Assembly: GCA_040398465.1 (NCBI GenBank)
Contig: JBBAUA010000008.1
Location: forward strand, 1-64,000
DNA: 64,000 nucleotides
Source: UBA7672 sp040398465
GTDB lineage: Bacteria > Pseudomonadota > Alphaproteobacteria > Caulobacterales > Hyphomonadaceae
Direction: 5' to 3'
How positions within the stretch are numbered: position 1 is the stretch's first letter; each line of letters starts with the position of its first letter. The notes beneath the pieces were generated by a model that was given only the letters and a program-made list of their open reading frames with translations, did no database searches and was not told the DNA's origin. Both the position numbers and the translations under genes were made by a program. Of the stretch, positions 51,339 to 62,966 are shown in pieces.

Positions 51339-51998
51339 ATGACCGACACGCCCCCGAATGAAACGAAGAAATCCATCCCGAAAGGGACTGGAAATATCTG
51401 GACCGACATCGGTCCGGTGCTCGCCTTCGTGATCGTCTTCAACGTGCTGCAGAACGGCCCCGAGGGGCCCGCCCTGTTCGGCAAGGACAATGCGATCTTC
51501 TGGGCGACGGGCGTGTTCATGGCTGCGGTCGCCGCCGCCATCGGCTGGACGCTGATGAAAGGCCGCAAGCTGCCGCCCATGCTGATCATCACAGGAACCG
51601 TCGTGATGGTGTTCGGCGGCCTCACGCTGTTCCTGCAGGACAAGACATTCGCCTTCATCAAGCCGACCATTATCAACCTGCTGTTCGCCGGCACGATTCT
51701 CGGCAGCCTCGCGATCGGCAGGAACATCTGGAAGACCGCCTTCGAGCACGCCTTCAGCATGCCTGATCATGCCTGGAAGATTTTCGCCCTGCGCTGGGCC
51801 GGTTTCTATGTCGTGCTCGCAATCCTCAACGAAGTGATCTGGCGGAACTTCTCGGAGCAATTCTGGGCCAACTCAAAGCTCTTCCTGTCGATCCCGCTGG
51901 CGATCGTCTTCATGGTGGCCAACCTGCCCTTCCTGATGAAGCACAATATCGAGGAAGACGACGGCGCAGGCGACAAGAAGGCCAGCGATCCCGCCTGA
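51339..51998 (+). CDS. ispZ: Inner membrane septation protein IspZ/YciB
   Basis: 219 residues, about five spans, with the conserved GPVLAFVIVF at the start, the central FGGLTLFLQDKTFAFIKPTIIN and WAGFYVVLAILNEVIWRNFSEQFW near the end, all typical of YciB/IspZ (PF04279). Links envelope synthesis and cell division. ATG 51339 is used; GTG 51330 is an alternative and neither has a clear ribosome binding site. Its stop directly touches the stop of the convergent globin gene. Confidence 0.9.
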   Translation: MTDTPPNETKKSIPKGTGNIWTDIGPVLAFVIVFNVLQNGPEGPALFGKDNAIFWATGVFMAAVAAAIGWTLMKGRKLPPMLIITGTVVMVFGGLTLFLQDKTFAFIKPTIINLLFAGTILGSLAIGRNIWKTAFEHAFSMPDHAWKIFALRWAGFYVVLAILNEVIWRNFSEQFWANSKLFLSIPLAIVFMVANLPFLMKHNIEEDDGAGDKKASDPA

Positions 51999-52394
51999 TC
52001 AGCGGAACGCAGCAAACTCACCCAGCATCCTGCCCCAGGCGAGGTCGGTCGCAGGCGTCCACGCCTCGCCCACGATGCTGCGAAACGTATCCCTTATGGC
52101 CACAAGGAATGCGTCGAACCGCGCCGCCGGCACGCCGTAGCCATCGTGATGCATCCGGGACGCAGCGATGATCTGCGGCGCGACAAGCCTGTCCCCAGTA
52201 TGGTCGACAATGCACTCAAGCGCCTGCTGCATCATCGAGGCGCGCACGCCGCCGTCACGATCCATCAGGAACAGCGCCTCAAGCTCCGGATGGACGGCGA
52301 ACAGTCTTGCGTAGACATCCGGCGTTGGATCGCCACGCCGCTCGGCCACAATTTCCAGCGTCGCCAGGATCAACTCGGCGTCAGCGCCAGTCAT
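51999..52394 (-). CDS. Single-domain globin-like protein
   Basis: 131 residues, all helical. HDGYGV near residue 83 matches the H-x-G-Y-G-V around the proximal heme-binding His of bacterial globins, so His83 is the likely F8 ligand; Pro-rich CD region and a Phe in FRSIVGEAW also fit. The ATG at 52394 follows a GAGGG five bases upstream. It follows the Nudix gene by eight bases and is surely cotranscribed. Oxygen sensing, NO defence or a carrier role are open. Confidence 0.78.
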   Translation of the reverse strand: MTGADAELILATLEIVAERRGDPTPDVYARLFAVHPELEALFLMDRDGGVRASMMQQALECIVDHTGDRLVAPQIIAASRMHHDGYGVPAARFDAFLVAIRDTFRSIVGEAWTPATDLAWGRMLGEFAAFR

Positions 52395-52402
52395 CGCATC
52401 CC

Positions 52403-52909
52403 TCACCGCGTCAGCGCATCGCTGCCGGACGGATTGCCGAATGGCGCAAAGCTGCTGTGGCCCTCGGTCGCCCGATAATGCTCCAGCGCCCATTTGACAG
52501 ATGGAAACGCCAGCTCCTTCCACGGGATTGCATCCCAGCCGAACAGCCCGACCGCGAGGCTTTCGGGACCAGCCGACGGCTCATTGATCAGCCGTGCACG
52601 GAAGAACATTTGCACCTGCCCGATTCGCGGAATCGAATAGACCCCCAGCAGGCCTTCCACTTCGACTTCTGCGCAGGCCTCCTCGCGGGCCTCGCGGCAG
52701 GCCCCCTCTTCCACGCTCTCGCCGAGTTCCATGAAACCCGCGGGCAGCGTCCAGAAACCCATTCTGGGCTCGATTGCACGTTTACAGAGCAATATCTGTC
52801 CATCCCGGTGCGCAACCACGCCGGCGACGATGCGTGGGTTCACATAGTCGATGAAGCCGCACGAATCGCATACGCGGCGGACGCGCTCATCGCCCGGAGG
52901 GGTCTGCAT
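52403..52909 (-). CDS. Nudix hydrolase
   Basis: 168 residues. A C-x2-C pair near residue 14 (VCDSCG) is like the half zinc ribbon found in this Nudix subgroup, then the Nudix box G-x5-E-x7-REAREE, followed by a Cys where the consensus has Gly. Members cleave nucleoside diphosphate-linked compounds such as NADH, ADP-ribose or oxidised dNTPs; the substrate is not known. ATG 52909 was chosen because conserved sequence begins right after; a longer in-frame start at 52996 adds an unlike stretch. Linked with globin downstream. Confidence 0.85.
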   Translation of the reverse strand: MQTPPGDERVRRVCDSCGFIDYVNPRIVAGVVAHRDGQILLCKRAIEPRMGFWTLPAGFMELGESVEEGACREAREEACAEVEVEGLLGVYSIPRIGQVQMFFRARLINEPSAGPESLAVGLFGWDAIPWKELAFPSVKWALEHYRATEGHSSFAPFGNPSGSDALTR

Positions 52910-53058
52910 TGAAAAAGAAATCGGCACCGAAGCCTCGCTCACAGCAGAAACATAATGCAGGGATATGCATAGACGAACAGCTCGCCCTAGTTTCATGTTC
53001 TAGGCAGTGACGCCTGGCGAGGAAAAGTTGATGTTCCGCATCCGGAGCGAGGCACGAC

Positions 53059-53667
53059 ATGGCGACGCGTAAAGTCCAGAAGCGGCAGACAAGGCGCGCC
53101 AGCGCCACTGGCGCCACCCCCCGCAAGGCATCGCCACGCGAGGTGTTCCGCCTGAGCCGGTCTCCATCCCACCTTCTCCGCCGCGCCGAACAGTTCGCGA
53201 CCGAGCTTTTCGCCCGGTCCGAGCTGCACGATGGCGTCACCTTGCGCCAGACGGTGCTCCTGGCCGCCATCGCCGAGGCGGAGGGCGCCAGCCAGTCCGA
53301 CCTTGTCCGCACCACGGGCGTCGACCGTTCGACGCTGGCCGAGATGATGGCCCGGATGGAAAAGAAGGGGCTGATCGCCCGCGCAGCATCCGCTGACGAT
53401 GGCCGCGCAAAATCCGTCAGGCTTACAAATGAGGGTCGCCGCCGGCTCGACGCCGTGCTGCCTGCGATCAAGGATGTTGACCGGCACCTGCTCGCCGCCC
53501 TGCCCGCGACCCGGCGCGCCGCGTTTCAGACGATCCTCGCAGAACTCGCTGAAGCCGCCGAGAGCAAGATGTCGGAAGAGGCGCCTGCGAAACCCATGCG
53601 CCACAAGGCTGCCGGTCCAAAGACACCCGTCGCCAGGAAGCGCGTGAAGGCCCGGGCGAAGCGTTAG
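53059..53667 (+). CDS. MarR-family regulator with basic tails
   Basis: 202 residues. The central winged-helix (about 60-130: LLAAIAEAEGASQSDLVRTTGVDRSTLAEMMARMEKKGLI) is MarR type with the wing SADDGRAKSVRLT. Flanking it are unusual Lys/Arg-rich tails, residues 1-28 and about 175-202 (KPMRHKAAG, ARKRVKARAKR), like those of histone H1-type proteins. These may raise nonspecific DNA affinity. The ATG lacks a clear Shine-Dalgarno. It is divergent from the Nudix gene and its 3-prime end overlaps ccmG by four bases. Confidence 0.82.
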   Translation: MATRKVQKRQTRRASATGATPRKASPREVFRLSRSPSHLLRRAEQFATELFARSELHDGVTLRQTVLLAAIAEAEGASQSDLVRTTGVDRSTLAEMMARMEKKGLIARAASADDGRAKSVRLTNEGRRRLDAVLPAIKDVDRHLLAALPATRRAAFQTILAELAEAAESKMSEEAPAKPMRHKAAGPKTPVARKRVKARAKR

Positions 53668-54215
53668 CCGCCGGCCGCGCCAGCCAGCTTCGCTTTTTCG
53701 GCGCGATAGGCGGCGACGAACTCGGTCACGTCCTGATCGACGAAATAGTTCCGCTTGGTCTTGATGATCCGCCCCTGCGCATCGATCAGGAAGCTTTCGG
53801 GCACGCCCGACAGGCCCATGTCGATGCCCAGGTCGCCGGAGGGGTCGAGTCCCACTGCCGCGAACGGATTGCCATCCTGCACCAGGATCTGCCGCGCGCC
53901 ATCCAGTCCGTTCGGATCCTTGTAGAGCACGCCGACAATCTCGACGCCCTGTTCGCGCATCTCGACCAGCAGCGGATGCTCCAACTTGCAGGGCGCGCAC
54001 CAGGTCGCCCAGAAGTTCACGAGCACAGGCCGCCCCGCAAAATCGGCCAGCTTCACCTCGCCGCCATCGAGCCCGGGAATCGCGAACTGTGGCGCCGGCC
54101 GCTGCGGCGAGATGAAGGAGGCGGGCGCCGGCGCTGGCCGCGACAGCTGCACGAACGCAACGATGACGATGCCCGCAAACACCGCGACCGGCAGAAGGGC
54201 CCACCAGCGTTTCAT
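53664..54215 (-). CDS. ccmG: Cytochrome c maturation thioredoxin CcmG/DsbE
   Basis: 183 residues. One N-terminal membrane anchor (about 6-24) and a thioredoxin fold with active-site C73-x-x-C76 (WCAPC), GVLYKD and GVPESFLID (cis-Pro loop). Reduces the heme-binding thiols of apocytochrome c in the periplasm. Last gene of the ccmABCDG cluster; its start overlaps the ccmD stop. Confidence 0.95.
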   Translation of the reverse strand: MKRWWALLPVAVFAGIVIVAFVQLSRPAPAPASFISPQRPAPQFAIPGLDGGEVKLADFAGRPVLVNFWATWCAPCKLEHPLLVEMREQGVEIVGVLYKDPNGLDGARQILVQDGNPFAAVGLDPSGDLGIDMGLSGVPESFLIDAQGRIIKTKRNYFVDQDVTEFVAAYRAEKAKLAGAAGG

Positions 54216-54361
54216 GGCGCGTCATCCCTCTCTGCTTCTGCAAGTTTCCGGCGCGCATTGCTGAGGCGCACCACCGACCAGACTATGAGCGCCGTGATCA
54301 CCACGGCGGCAATGCCGTAGGACGTCAGCACGTAGGGCGTGTACTTCCCGTAATCGAACAT
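54212..54361 (-). CDS. ccmD: Small heme exporter protein CcmD
   Basis: 49 residues. Starts MFDYGKYTPYVLTSYGIAAV, one membrane helix (about 9-32), then a basic stretch VVRLSNARRKL, the standard CcmD layout. CcmD helps release heme-loaded CcmE from the CcmABC complex. The stop TGA overlaps the ccmG start by three bases, and it starts four bases after the ccmC stop. It is short but its position makes the call sure. Confidence 0.9.
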   Translation of the reverse strand: MFDYGKYTPYVLTSYGIAAVVITALIVWSVVRLSNARRKLAEAERDDAP

Positions 54362-54365
54362 TGCG

Positions 54366-55079
54366 CTATTCCGCCGCCTGCCTGCGCTGCATCAGCATCT
54401 CTGCCCGCGTGTTCATGATCTCGGCCCGCATGTTGAGCAGCGTGAGGCCGCCGAACAGCGCGAAATAGCCAAGCGCCACGATATACATCGGATACTTGAA
54501 TTCATCCGCCGCCTTCATCTTCACCTGGTGAAGGGTCGAGAACCACTCCACCGAGAACTGTATGATCGGCAGGTTTACCGCGCCGACGAGGCACAGGATC
54601 GCAGCCGCGCGCGCCGCCTTCTGGGGCGTGTCCATCGCCTGCCAGATCGCCATGTAGCCGAGGTAGATGAAGAACAGCACGAGCACTGACACGAGCCGCG
54701 CGTCGCCCCACTCCCACCATGTGCCCCAGGTCGGATAACCCCAGATCGAGCCGGTCATCAGCCCCAGCGCCGTCACGGCCGCGCCAATCGGGGCCGCCGA
54801 CTTCGCCGCGATGTCGGCCAGCGTGTGACGCCAGATGAAGGACACGATGCTGGCGCCTGTCATGAAGGCGTAGGCGAACAGAGACAGCCACATCGCCGGC
54901 ACGTGCACGAACATGATCCGCGCGCTGTCGCCCTGCTGAAAATCCTCGGGTACGACAAACAGGCCGAGCCAGGCGCCGATCAGGATCAGCACGATACCGA
55001 GCAGGGTGAAGGGCAAGGCGAACCACTTCGACACCGCCATGAAGCGGTGCGGATTAGCCAGGTAGGAGAGGACGGCCAT
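54366..55079 (-). CDS. ccmC: Heme transport membrane protein CcmC
   Basis: 237 residues with six spans. The tryptophan-rich WGTWWEWGDARL near 123-134 and flanking histidines in HVPAMW and HTLADI mark the heme-handling protein of cytochrome c maturation. A gap of 93 bases separates it from ccmB; it holds a GC hairpin. Confidence 0.94.
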   Translation of the reverse strand: MAVLSYLANPHRFMAVSKWFALPFTLLGIVLILIGAWLGLFVVPEDFQQGDSARIMFVHVPAMWLSLFAYAFMTGASIVSFIWRHTLADIAAKSAAPIGAAVTALGLMTGSIWGYPTWGTWWEWGDARLVSVLVLFFIYLGYMAIWQAMDTPQKAARAAAILCLVGAVNLPIIQFSVEWFSTLHQVKMKAADEFKYPMYIVALGYFALFGGLTLLNMRAEIMNTRAEMLMQRRQAAE

Positions 55080-55122
55080 GCGCCAGAAACTCCAGAATAC
55101 ACTGCTACACTAGTCGTCTCAC

Positions 55123-55162
55123 CCGCGGCCCGGGGTTCACATTCTCAGGATCGGGCCCGCGG
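55123..55162 (-). promoter_or_regulatory. GC hairpin between ccmB and ccmC
   Basis: CCGCGGCCCG can pair with CGGG-C-CCGCGG across the 93-base gap between ccmB and ccmC, with one bulged C. It may be a partial terminator, mRNA processing site or leader of a separate ccmC transcript. No T-run is adjacent. Confidence 0.3.
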
Positions 55163-55172
55163 CAGCACACAT

Positions 55173-55838
55173 CTAGTCAATCGCCATCCGGAGCGCCATT
55201 GCCGCCGCGAAGGGAGATGTGGCGATGCCAAACAGGGAAACCGCGCCCGCCAGCAGGGCCGGCTGGCCCCAATCCCCGCCGCCGGCCGCTGCATAGAGCG
55301 CCGCGGCGCCAAAAATCATGGTGGGTACGTAAAGTGGCAATGTGACCAGGGCGATGACCAGCCCACCCCGCCTCAGACCGGCGGCCAGAGCCGCACCGAT
55401 CGAGCCGAAGAAGAAGAACGCCAGCGACCCCACCAGCGCGGCGCCGATCACGAACAGAACCTGGTCCGGCGGCCCCTGCAGCATGATCCAGAGAACCGGC
55501 GCGATGAGAGCCAGCGGAATGCCCGTGGCGATCCAGTGCGCCAGCGTCTTGGCCAGCGCGATCCCCTCCATGCCGACGCCCGATCCGGCATAGGCGTCCA
55601 GCGTGCCGTCCTCGAGGTCAGCCTGGAACAGGCGTTCCATCGGCAACAGGCTGGCCAGCGCCAGCGCAATCCACATCACGCCCGGTCCGGCAATCTGGAG
55701 GTTGCCGATCTCGTTACCGACCGCAAACGGGGTCATGCTCGCCGCCGCCGCAAAGAAACCGACCGGCAACGCCGCCCCGCCCCCGCCCGACCAGGCCAGC
55801 TTCAGCTCGCGCGAAAAGACTGAAAACGAGCCGCTCAT
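55173..55838 (-). CDS. ccmB: Heme exporter membrane protein CcmB
   Basis: 221 residues, six spans, with the start FSRELKLAWSGGG and the conserved PMERLFQADLEDGTLD near 66-81 of the CcmB family. Forms the ABC transporter-like complex with CcmA and CcmC that loads heme onto CcmE. Its start overlaps the ccmA stop by four bases. Confidence 0.94.
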   Translation of the reverse strand: MSGSFSVFSRELKLAWSGGGGAALPVGFFAAAASMTPFAVGNEIGNLQIAGPGVMWIALALASLLPMERLFQADLEDGTLDAYAGSGVGMEGIALAKTLAHWIATGIPLALIAPVLWIMLQGPPDQVLFVIGAALVGSLAFFFFGSIGAALAAGLRRGGLVIALVTLPLYVPTMIFGAAALYAAAGGGDWGQPALLAGAVSLFGIATSPFAAAMALRMAID

Positions 55839-56470
55839 GCGGCGGCCTTCAGCGCCGACAGGTCCATGACGCGCGAATCGGCGAACCCCTCGCCGTGCAC
55901 CGCGGCGATCACCATGCCGCCGCCGGCGCGGTGTTCAGCGACCAGCTGCATGACCAGCGCGCGACCTTCGGTGTCGAGGGCGGCCGTCGGCTCGTCCAGC
56001 AGCCACACAGGTCGCGGTTCGATCAGCAGCCGGGTAAGCGCCAGCCTGCGCTTCTGTCCGGCTGACAGGCCCCGGCCCGGCACCGCTTTCCGATTCGCCA
56101 GCCCCACCCGCTTGATGGCGGCGTCAGCCACGTCCTGAGGCCTCCCGAAATACCGCGCCCAGAAGCGCGCCTGCTCCAGCGCGGTCTCGGTGGGCTTCAC
56201 CGCGTCGAGATGGCCCAGATAATGCCGCGCTGCGTCACCTTCATCGCCAGCGCCCGCGCCCGAATAACGCACCCTGCCCTCATGCGGACGGGTCAATCCC
56301 GCCAGAATACGCAGAAGCGTCGACTTGCCCGAACCGTTGGCGCCTCGGAGCTCCAGCGATTCCCCCGACGAAACCCGCAGGTTCAGCCCCTCGAACAGCA
56401 CGCGCAGCCCGCGCGCAGCCGCAAGATTTTCGACCTCGAGGGCCAATGATGAGGCGCTGGCGCCAGACAA
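55835..56470 (-). CDS. ccmA: Heme exporter ATP-binding protein CcmA
   Basis: 211 residues. Walker A GANGSGKST at 43-51, signature LSAGQKRR, and Walker B VWLLDEPTAALD are complete. It hydrolyses ATP to free holo-CcmE. The frame has no ATG near the front; the TTG at 56470 has GAAGGGG about eight bases upstream and is preferred. The gene is divergent from acnA, with about 120 bases between. Genes ccmE, ccmF and ccmH are not in this block. Confidence 0.92.
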   Translation of the reverse strand: MSGASASSLALEVENLAAARGLRVLFEGLNLRVSSGESLELRGANGSGKSTLLRILAGLTRPHEGRVRYSGAGAGDEGDAARHYLGHLDAVKPTETALEQARFWARYFGRPQDVADAAIKRVGLANRKAVPGRGLSAGQKRRLALTRLLIEPRPVWLLDEPTAALDTEGRALVMQLVAEHRAGGGMVIAAVHGEGFADSRVMDLSALKAAA

Positions 56471-56590
56471 TTCCTTTACCCCTTCAGGTGCATTTGCTTC
56501 CCATAACGGCGTCCTGTAGGAACGCCGCCAGAGCGGGGGGCCGCCGGCTCCCGTACGTCGATTTTTCGATGCCCCGAAAGGCGCCCCAGC

Positions 56591-59275
<2,685 letters not shown>

Positions 59276-59362
59276 TCGGCCAACGGTTTGTGACGGAAGG
59301 TGATCGGGGGGTCACGGCCTCTTGATTCGCGCAATTGTGCGGCTGCGAGATAACGGACCGGC

Positions 59363-60088
59363 ATGAGATTATTGCTCTCAGGTCTCGCTTCGGCGGTCAT
59401 TGCGTTCGCCGCCCTCTCGGCGCCGGCTTTCGCGCAGCGCGGCGGCATGGATGTGCCTGAGCACGCCACCCGCCCCGTCGTCATGGAACTGTTCTCCAGC
59501 CAGGGCTGCGGCAACTGCCCCGTCGCCAACGCCAACATCGCGAAACTGGCCGAGCGCTCCGACGTGATCGCCCTCACCTATCCGGTCGGCATCTGGGACT
59601 ATCTCGGCTGGGACGACACCTTCGCCAAGAAGGAGTTCACCGAGCGCCAGAAGCGTTACAATCGCGTCCTGAAATACCGCGGCCCCTACACGCCGCAGGT
59701 CGTCTATTCCGGACGCCTGCATGGTCCGGGTACCGACATCAAGGATATCGGGGAGGCCTTCGGCCGCCGCGACATCAGCCCCTATCCGGCTACGGTAGCC
59801 TTCGACAACGACCTTGTGGCGGTCTCCGGCACAATGCCGGCCGATGCCACGTCGGCTGGCGTCATCGTTGTCCACTACCGCCCCGGCGTCACCAACGTCA
59901 CGCCCGGCGGCGGCGCGAACAAGGGCAAGCCGATGTCCTACTGGAATCTCGTCACCAAGTACGAGCAGGTCGGCGAATGGAAGGGGGGCGCACAGCGTTT
60001 CCCAGTGAAGTGCCCCTCCGCCTGCGTCGTGATGGTCCAGAAGAACGGCGCCGAGGGCATGGTCATCGGCGCGGTACAGAAGAAGTAG
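59363..60088 (+). CDS. DUF1223 secreted thioredoxin-like protein
   Basis: 241 residues with a Sec signal (cleavage after FAQ, about residue 25). ELFSSQGCGNCPVAN at 42-56 holds a C49-x-x-C52 pair in a thioredoxin-like position, which is the DUF1223 hallmark, and SPYPATVAFDND with GVTNVTPGGGANKG follow. The protein is periplasmic; a redox or metal role has been guessed for the family. It is six bases short of the convergent DUF4340 stop. Confidence 0.85.
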   Translation: MRLLLSGLASAVIAFAALSAPAFAQRGGMDVPEHATRPVVMELFSSQGCGNCPVANANIAKLAERSDVIALTYPVGIWDYLGWDDTFAKKEFTERQKRYNRVLKYRGPYTPQVVYSGRLHGPGTDIKDIGEAFGRRDISPYPATVAFDNDLVAVSGTMPADATSAGVIVVHYRPGVTNVTPGGGANKGKPMSYWNLVTKYEQVGEWKGGAQRFPVKCPSACVVMVQKNGAEGMVIGAVQKK

Positions 60089-60093
60089 CGCCG

Positions 60094-61110
60094 CTACCCG
60101 GCGACTGCATCCAGGGGCGTCGAGAACGTTCCCCAATCCAGCTCACTCAATGCAAATGCCCATGGCGCCGCCCGCGCGTTGATATCGCCCGCCAGCGCGG
60201 CCGCTTCAGCGCTGGCGCCCTCCGCTACAGCCGCACTGACTGTCACCCAGCCTCGCTCATCCTTCCGCCAGCTGCGCACGACGACGACAACGCCAGAGGA
60301 AAGCCGCGTGATGTGCTCTGCGACAGGAGCACCTGTTGCGACGTCCAGCGCCGGCGCCACATCGGTCGGCGCGAACCGGACCAGCGCCTCCGCCGTGAGC
60401 GAGGGACCTAGCGCCGCGAGCACCTGCAGCCGGTCGTGGGGCGGGGCAAGCGCGAACCCGCCGCCGGGCGCCGCCACAAGCCGGTAGGCCGGACCCTGTC
60501 CCGGTCGTATGTCGACCCCGGCGACCTGGTCCGCCGAAACCTCAAGCACGCGGAGATCAACCCATGCCGCGCCCCGCTGCAGCGGCGGCATCACGGCGCC
60601 CGTGGCGGCCCATGCCTGAAGATCATCCGGCTTGCGCACATAGGATCGCCCATCGCGATACCCGACCAGCAGCCTGGCGAAGCTGTTGCCCTTCCCGTCA
60701 CCAACTTCCAGTAGCGCGCCCGTGCCGCCCGTAGCTGGATCGCCGAGCCCGATGCGGTCGAACTTGCGTTCGTCGCGCGTCATCGGCTCCGCATAGGTGA
60801 TGTTTGACAGCGCCTCAGTCAGCTCCTGGATCCTGGCGTCCGTGACAGGATATGAGCCCTTCTCCGACAGCACCCAGCCATCATCATTGCGCACGAGGTG
60901 ATAGCTCTCCTCCTGCGTTGTCACCATGATCAGCTGGACCAGCGATTGCTTTTCGGCGAAGGCCGGCAGCACACGCTTGCCGACCTCGGACCGCTGCAGG
61001 TCGGCGCCCGCGGGCATCCATGCCAGCGCGCCCAGAAGCACCGACGCAGCAGCGAGGCCGCCCGCAATCAGGAGAGAGCGCCGCCTCAACTTCGCTCGCG
61101 CCAGGCTCAT
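60094..61110 (-). CDS. DUF4340 protein, accessory to Gld-like exporter
   Basis: 338 residues. An N-terminal membrane helix (about 13-33) and an extracytoplasmic region of repeated beta-rich units (for example FARLLVGYRDGRSYVRKPDD), the DUF4340 pattern. In other bacteria this gene follows GldG-like genes of gliding-type ABC transporters. The start ATG overlaps the stop of the GldG-like gene. Function unknown; it probably helps substrate release or folding at the periplasmic side. Confidence 0.85.
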   Translation of the reverse strand: MSLARAKLRRRSLLIAGGLAAASVLLGALAWMPAGADLQRSEVGKRVLPAFAEKQSLVQLIMVTTQEESYHLVRNDDGWVLSEKGSYPVTDARIQELTEALSNITYAEPMTRDERKFDRIGLGDPATGGTGALLEVGDGKGNSFARLLVGYRDGRSYVRKPDDLQAWAATGAVMPPLQRGAAWVDLRVLEVSADQVAGVDIRPGQGPAYRLVAAPGGGFALAPPHDRLQVLAALGPSLTAEALVRFAPTDVAPALDVATGAPVAEHITRLSSGVVVVVRSWRKDERGWVTVSAAVAEGASAEAAALAGDINARAAPWAFALSELDWGTFSTPLDAVAG

Positions 61111-62966
61111 GCCGCGCCTCCACGCCTGCGACCGCGCCAGAAGAACACGCCGATGCCGGCGAGACCCACAAGGATCGGCGGCAGCCACACATTGAGAAAC
61201 ACCAGCTGGCTTTCCAGCGCATCGATGTCGCGCCGGAATTCACGCTCCACGCCGCGCAGCTGCCCGCGGATCTCTGCGGCCTGCACGCGGTATTCGTTGA
61301 TCTCGGCCAGTTCCTCGGGCGCCGAGGCCGCCCCGCCCGCACGCCGCGCCTCCAGCTCGCCAATGCGCGCTTCAGCAGCCTTCAGCAGCGTCTCAAGCCG
61401 TTCCTGCTCCGCGAACAGGCGGGTCTTCGCCGCCTCGCGAAGCTCATCCACACGCGCCATCGGCCGAGCGGCTGGGGCTCGCGAGCGCAGCTCCGTCAGC
61501 GCGGGATCGCCGCCTAGATTGTCGAGGGCGTTCAGAACGAAGGCCGCATTGTCGGCGAGCGGCTGGCCTGATTGCGGATGCACGAAAAAACTGTCATCGA
61601 ACATGTCGCTGTCTGCGACCAGGATGATCTGGGCATCGCGCTGCGAGTCCGCCACGAAGGGCGGCTGGCGCGCCATCTCCTGACGCCGCAGCTCCGCCAG
61701 CACCGGATCATCCTCATCTGCGACGACAGGCGGCCCTGCAAACGTCGAACGCAACGGACCGGCCAGCCGTCCCGCCAGCGCCTGCTGAGCGCCGGACGGC
61801 TGATACGCCTCTAGCACCTGCCGCGGTCCTGGATCGCTTGCCGCCATCTCGGCCGGCAACAGTGCGGCCTCGATGCTGGTGGACACCAGCGGCTCGAACG
61901 TTACGCCCGCCGGCGGTCGCACGGTCAACCTACCCGGAGCGCCAAAATTGATCGGCCGCGACAAGTCAGCCGTGATCACATCGTCACGCGACATCAGTGC
62001 AGGAGGCGGTCCGGGGAAAAGTGGTTGGCCCACCTGCATCGTCCGCCCGCCGCCAATATCCACATTCACCGGCAACGCGATGGTCGAGTCCGCAACCGCC
62101 TCCCGCTGCTCTGTCAGGCCGAGCATCCTTGCAATCCGCCCAAGCGAGGACGCCACCGGCGCCCCGTCCTGCTGGACGATGGCCGCGCGCGACACCGGAT
62201 CAATCGCGATCAGCGCGGCGCCCTTGTTCAGAAGGAACTGGTCGATGACATAGCTCTGCCATTCATCCATCGCAGGCGGATGCACCATCAGGAGCACATC
62301 CGTATCGTCCGGCAGCGCCCGGAAACCTTCCTCGACGATGACGATCTCGTAGGCCCGCGCGCCCTCGCGCAGCATGAAGGCCGAGCCCTGCTCTGTCGGA
62401 TGCAGCTGATAGGCCAGCAGCGACGACAGGACTGCAACCTTCGGCGGGGCTGGGTCGTCCAGCTGCGAGATCAGCCGCACCAACTCGTATTCCAGCAGCG
62501 CATCGCGTTCCGGCGCGAGGAAGGGGATCGTGATGTTGTCGGCCGACGTGTTGCGCCCGATGATTCCGAAATAGAGCGGCTCGCCGCCATTGGTCGGCGC
62601 GGGCGACAGCCCCGCCGCCGCGACGCGATCCTCTTCCTCGGAGAAGGCTTCCGGCTCCACCTCGCGCAGCTTCACCTTGCCCTCGCTCTGCGCCGCGATC
62701 TCCGCCATCAGCTGTCGCACGCGATCCGCATGCGCGCGGATCGCCGGGAAATCCGCGCCGAGGACACGCGAATAGACGAGTTCGATTTCCACCGGCTCGA
62801 TCAGCCGCTGCACGACACGCTTGGCCGATGTCGACAGCGTGTAGAGCCCGTTCGCAGTGAAATCCGCGCGCGCGCCGCCCAGCCAACGCCAGGACGCGAG
62901 ATTCAGGCCCGCAAAGATCAGCACTGCGGCGAGGCTTACGAGGATGACGTAGTGACTGCGCTTCAT
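61107..62966 (-). CDS. GldG-like ABC transporter auxiliary membrane protein
   Basis: 619 residues. One N-terminal span (about 7-27), a large extracytoplasmic domain with an early NGLYTLSTSAKRVVQRL and DNITIPFLAPERDALLEYE, then a coiled coil (about 520-580) and a C-terminal span (VFLNVWLPPILVGLAGIGVFFW). This is the GldG/ABC_transp_aux (PF09822) layout. The start is set by MKRSHYVIL and a four-base overlap with the permease stop. It is next to the permease and DUF4340. Confidence 0.87.
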   Translation of the reverse strand: MKRSHYVILVSLAAVLIFAGLNLASWRWLGGARADFTANGLYTLSTSAKRVVQRLIEPVEIELVYSRVLGADFPAIRAHADRVRQLMAEIAAQSEGKVKLREVEPEAFSEEEDRVAAAGLSPAPTNGGEPLYFGIIGRNTSADNITIPFLAPERDALLEYELVRLISQLDDPAPPKVAVLSSLLAYQLHPTEQGSAFMLREGARAYEIVIVEEGFRALPDDTDVLLMVHPPAMDEWQSYVIDQFLLNKGAALIAIDPVSRAAIVQQDGAPVASSLGRIARMLGLTEQREAVADSTIALPVNVDIGGGRTMQVGQPLFPGPPPALMSRDDVITADLSRPINFGAPGRLTVRPPAGVTFEPLVSTSIEAALLPAEMAASDPGPRQVLEAYQPSGAQQALAGRLAGPLRSTFAGPPVVADEDDPVLAELRRQEMARQPPFVADSQRDAQIILVADSDMFDDSFFVHPQSGQPLADNAAFVLNALDNLGGDPALTELRSRAPAARPMARVDELREAAKTRLFAEQERLETLLKAAEARIGELEARRAGGAASAPEELAEINEYRVQAAEIRGQLRGVEREFRRDIDALESQLVFLNVWLPPILVGLAGIGVFFWRGRRRGGAA

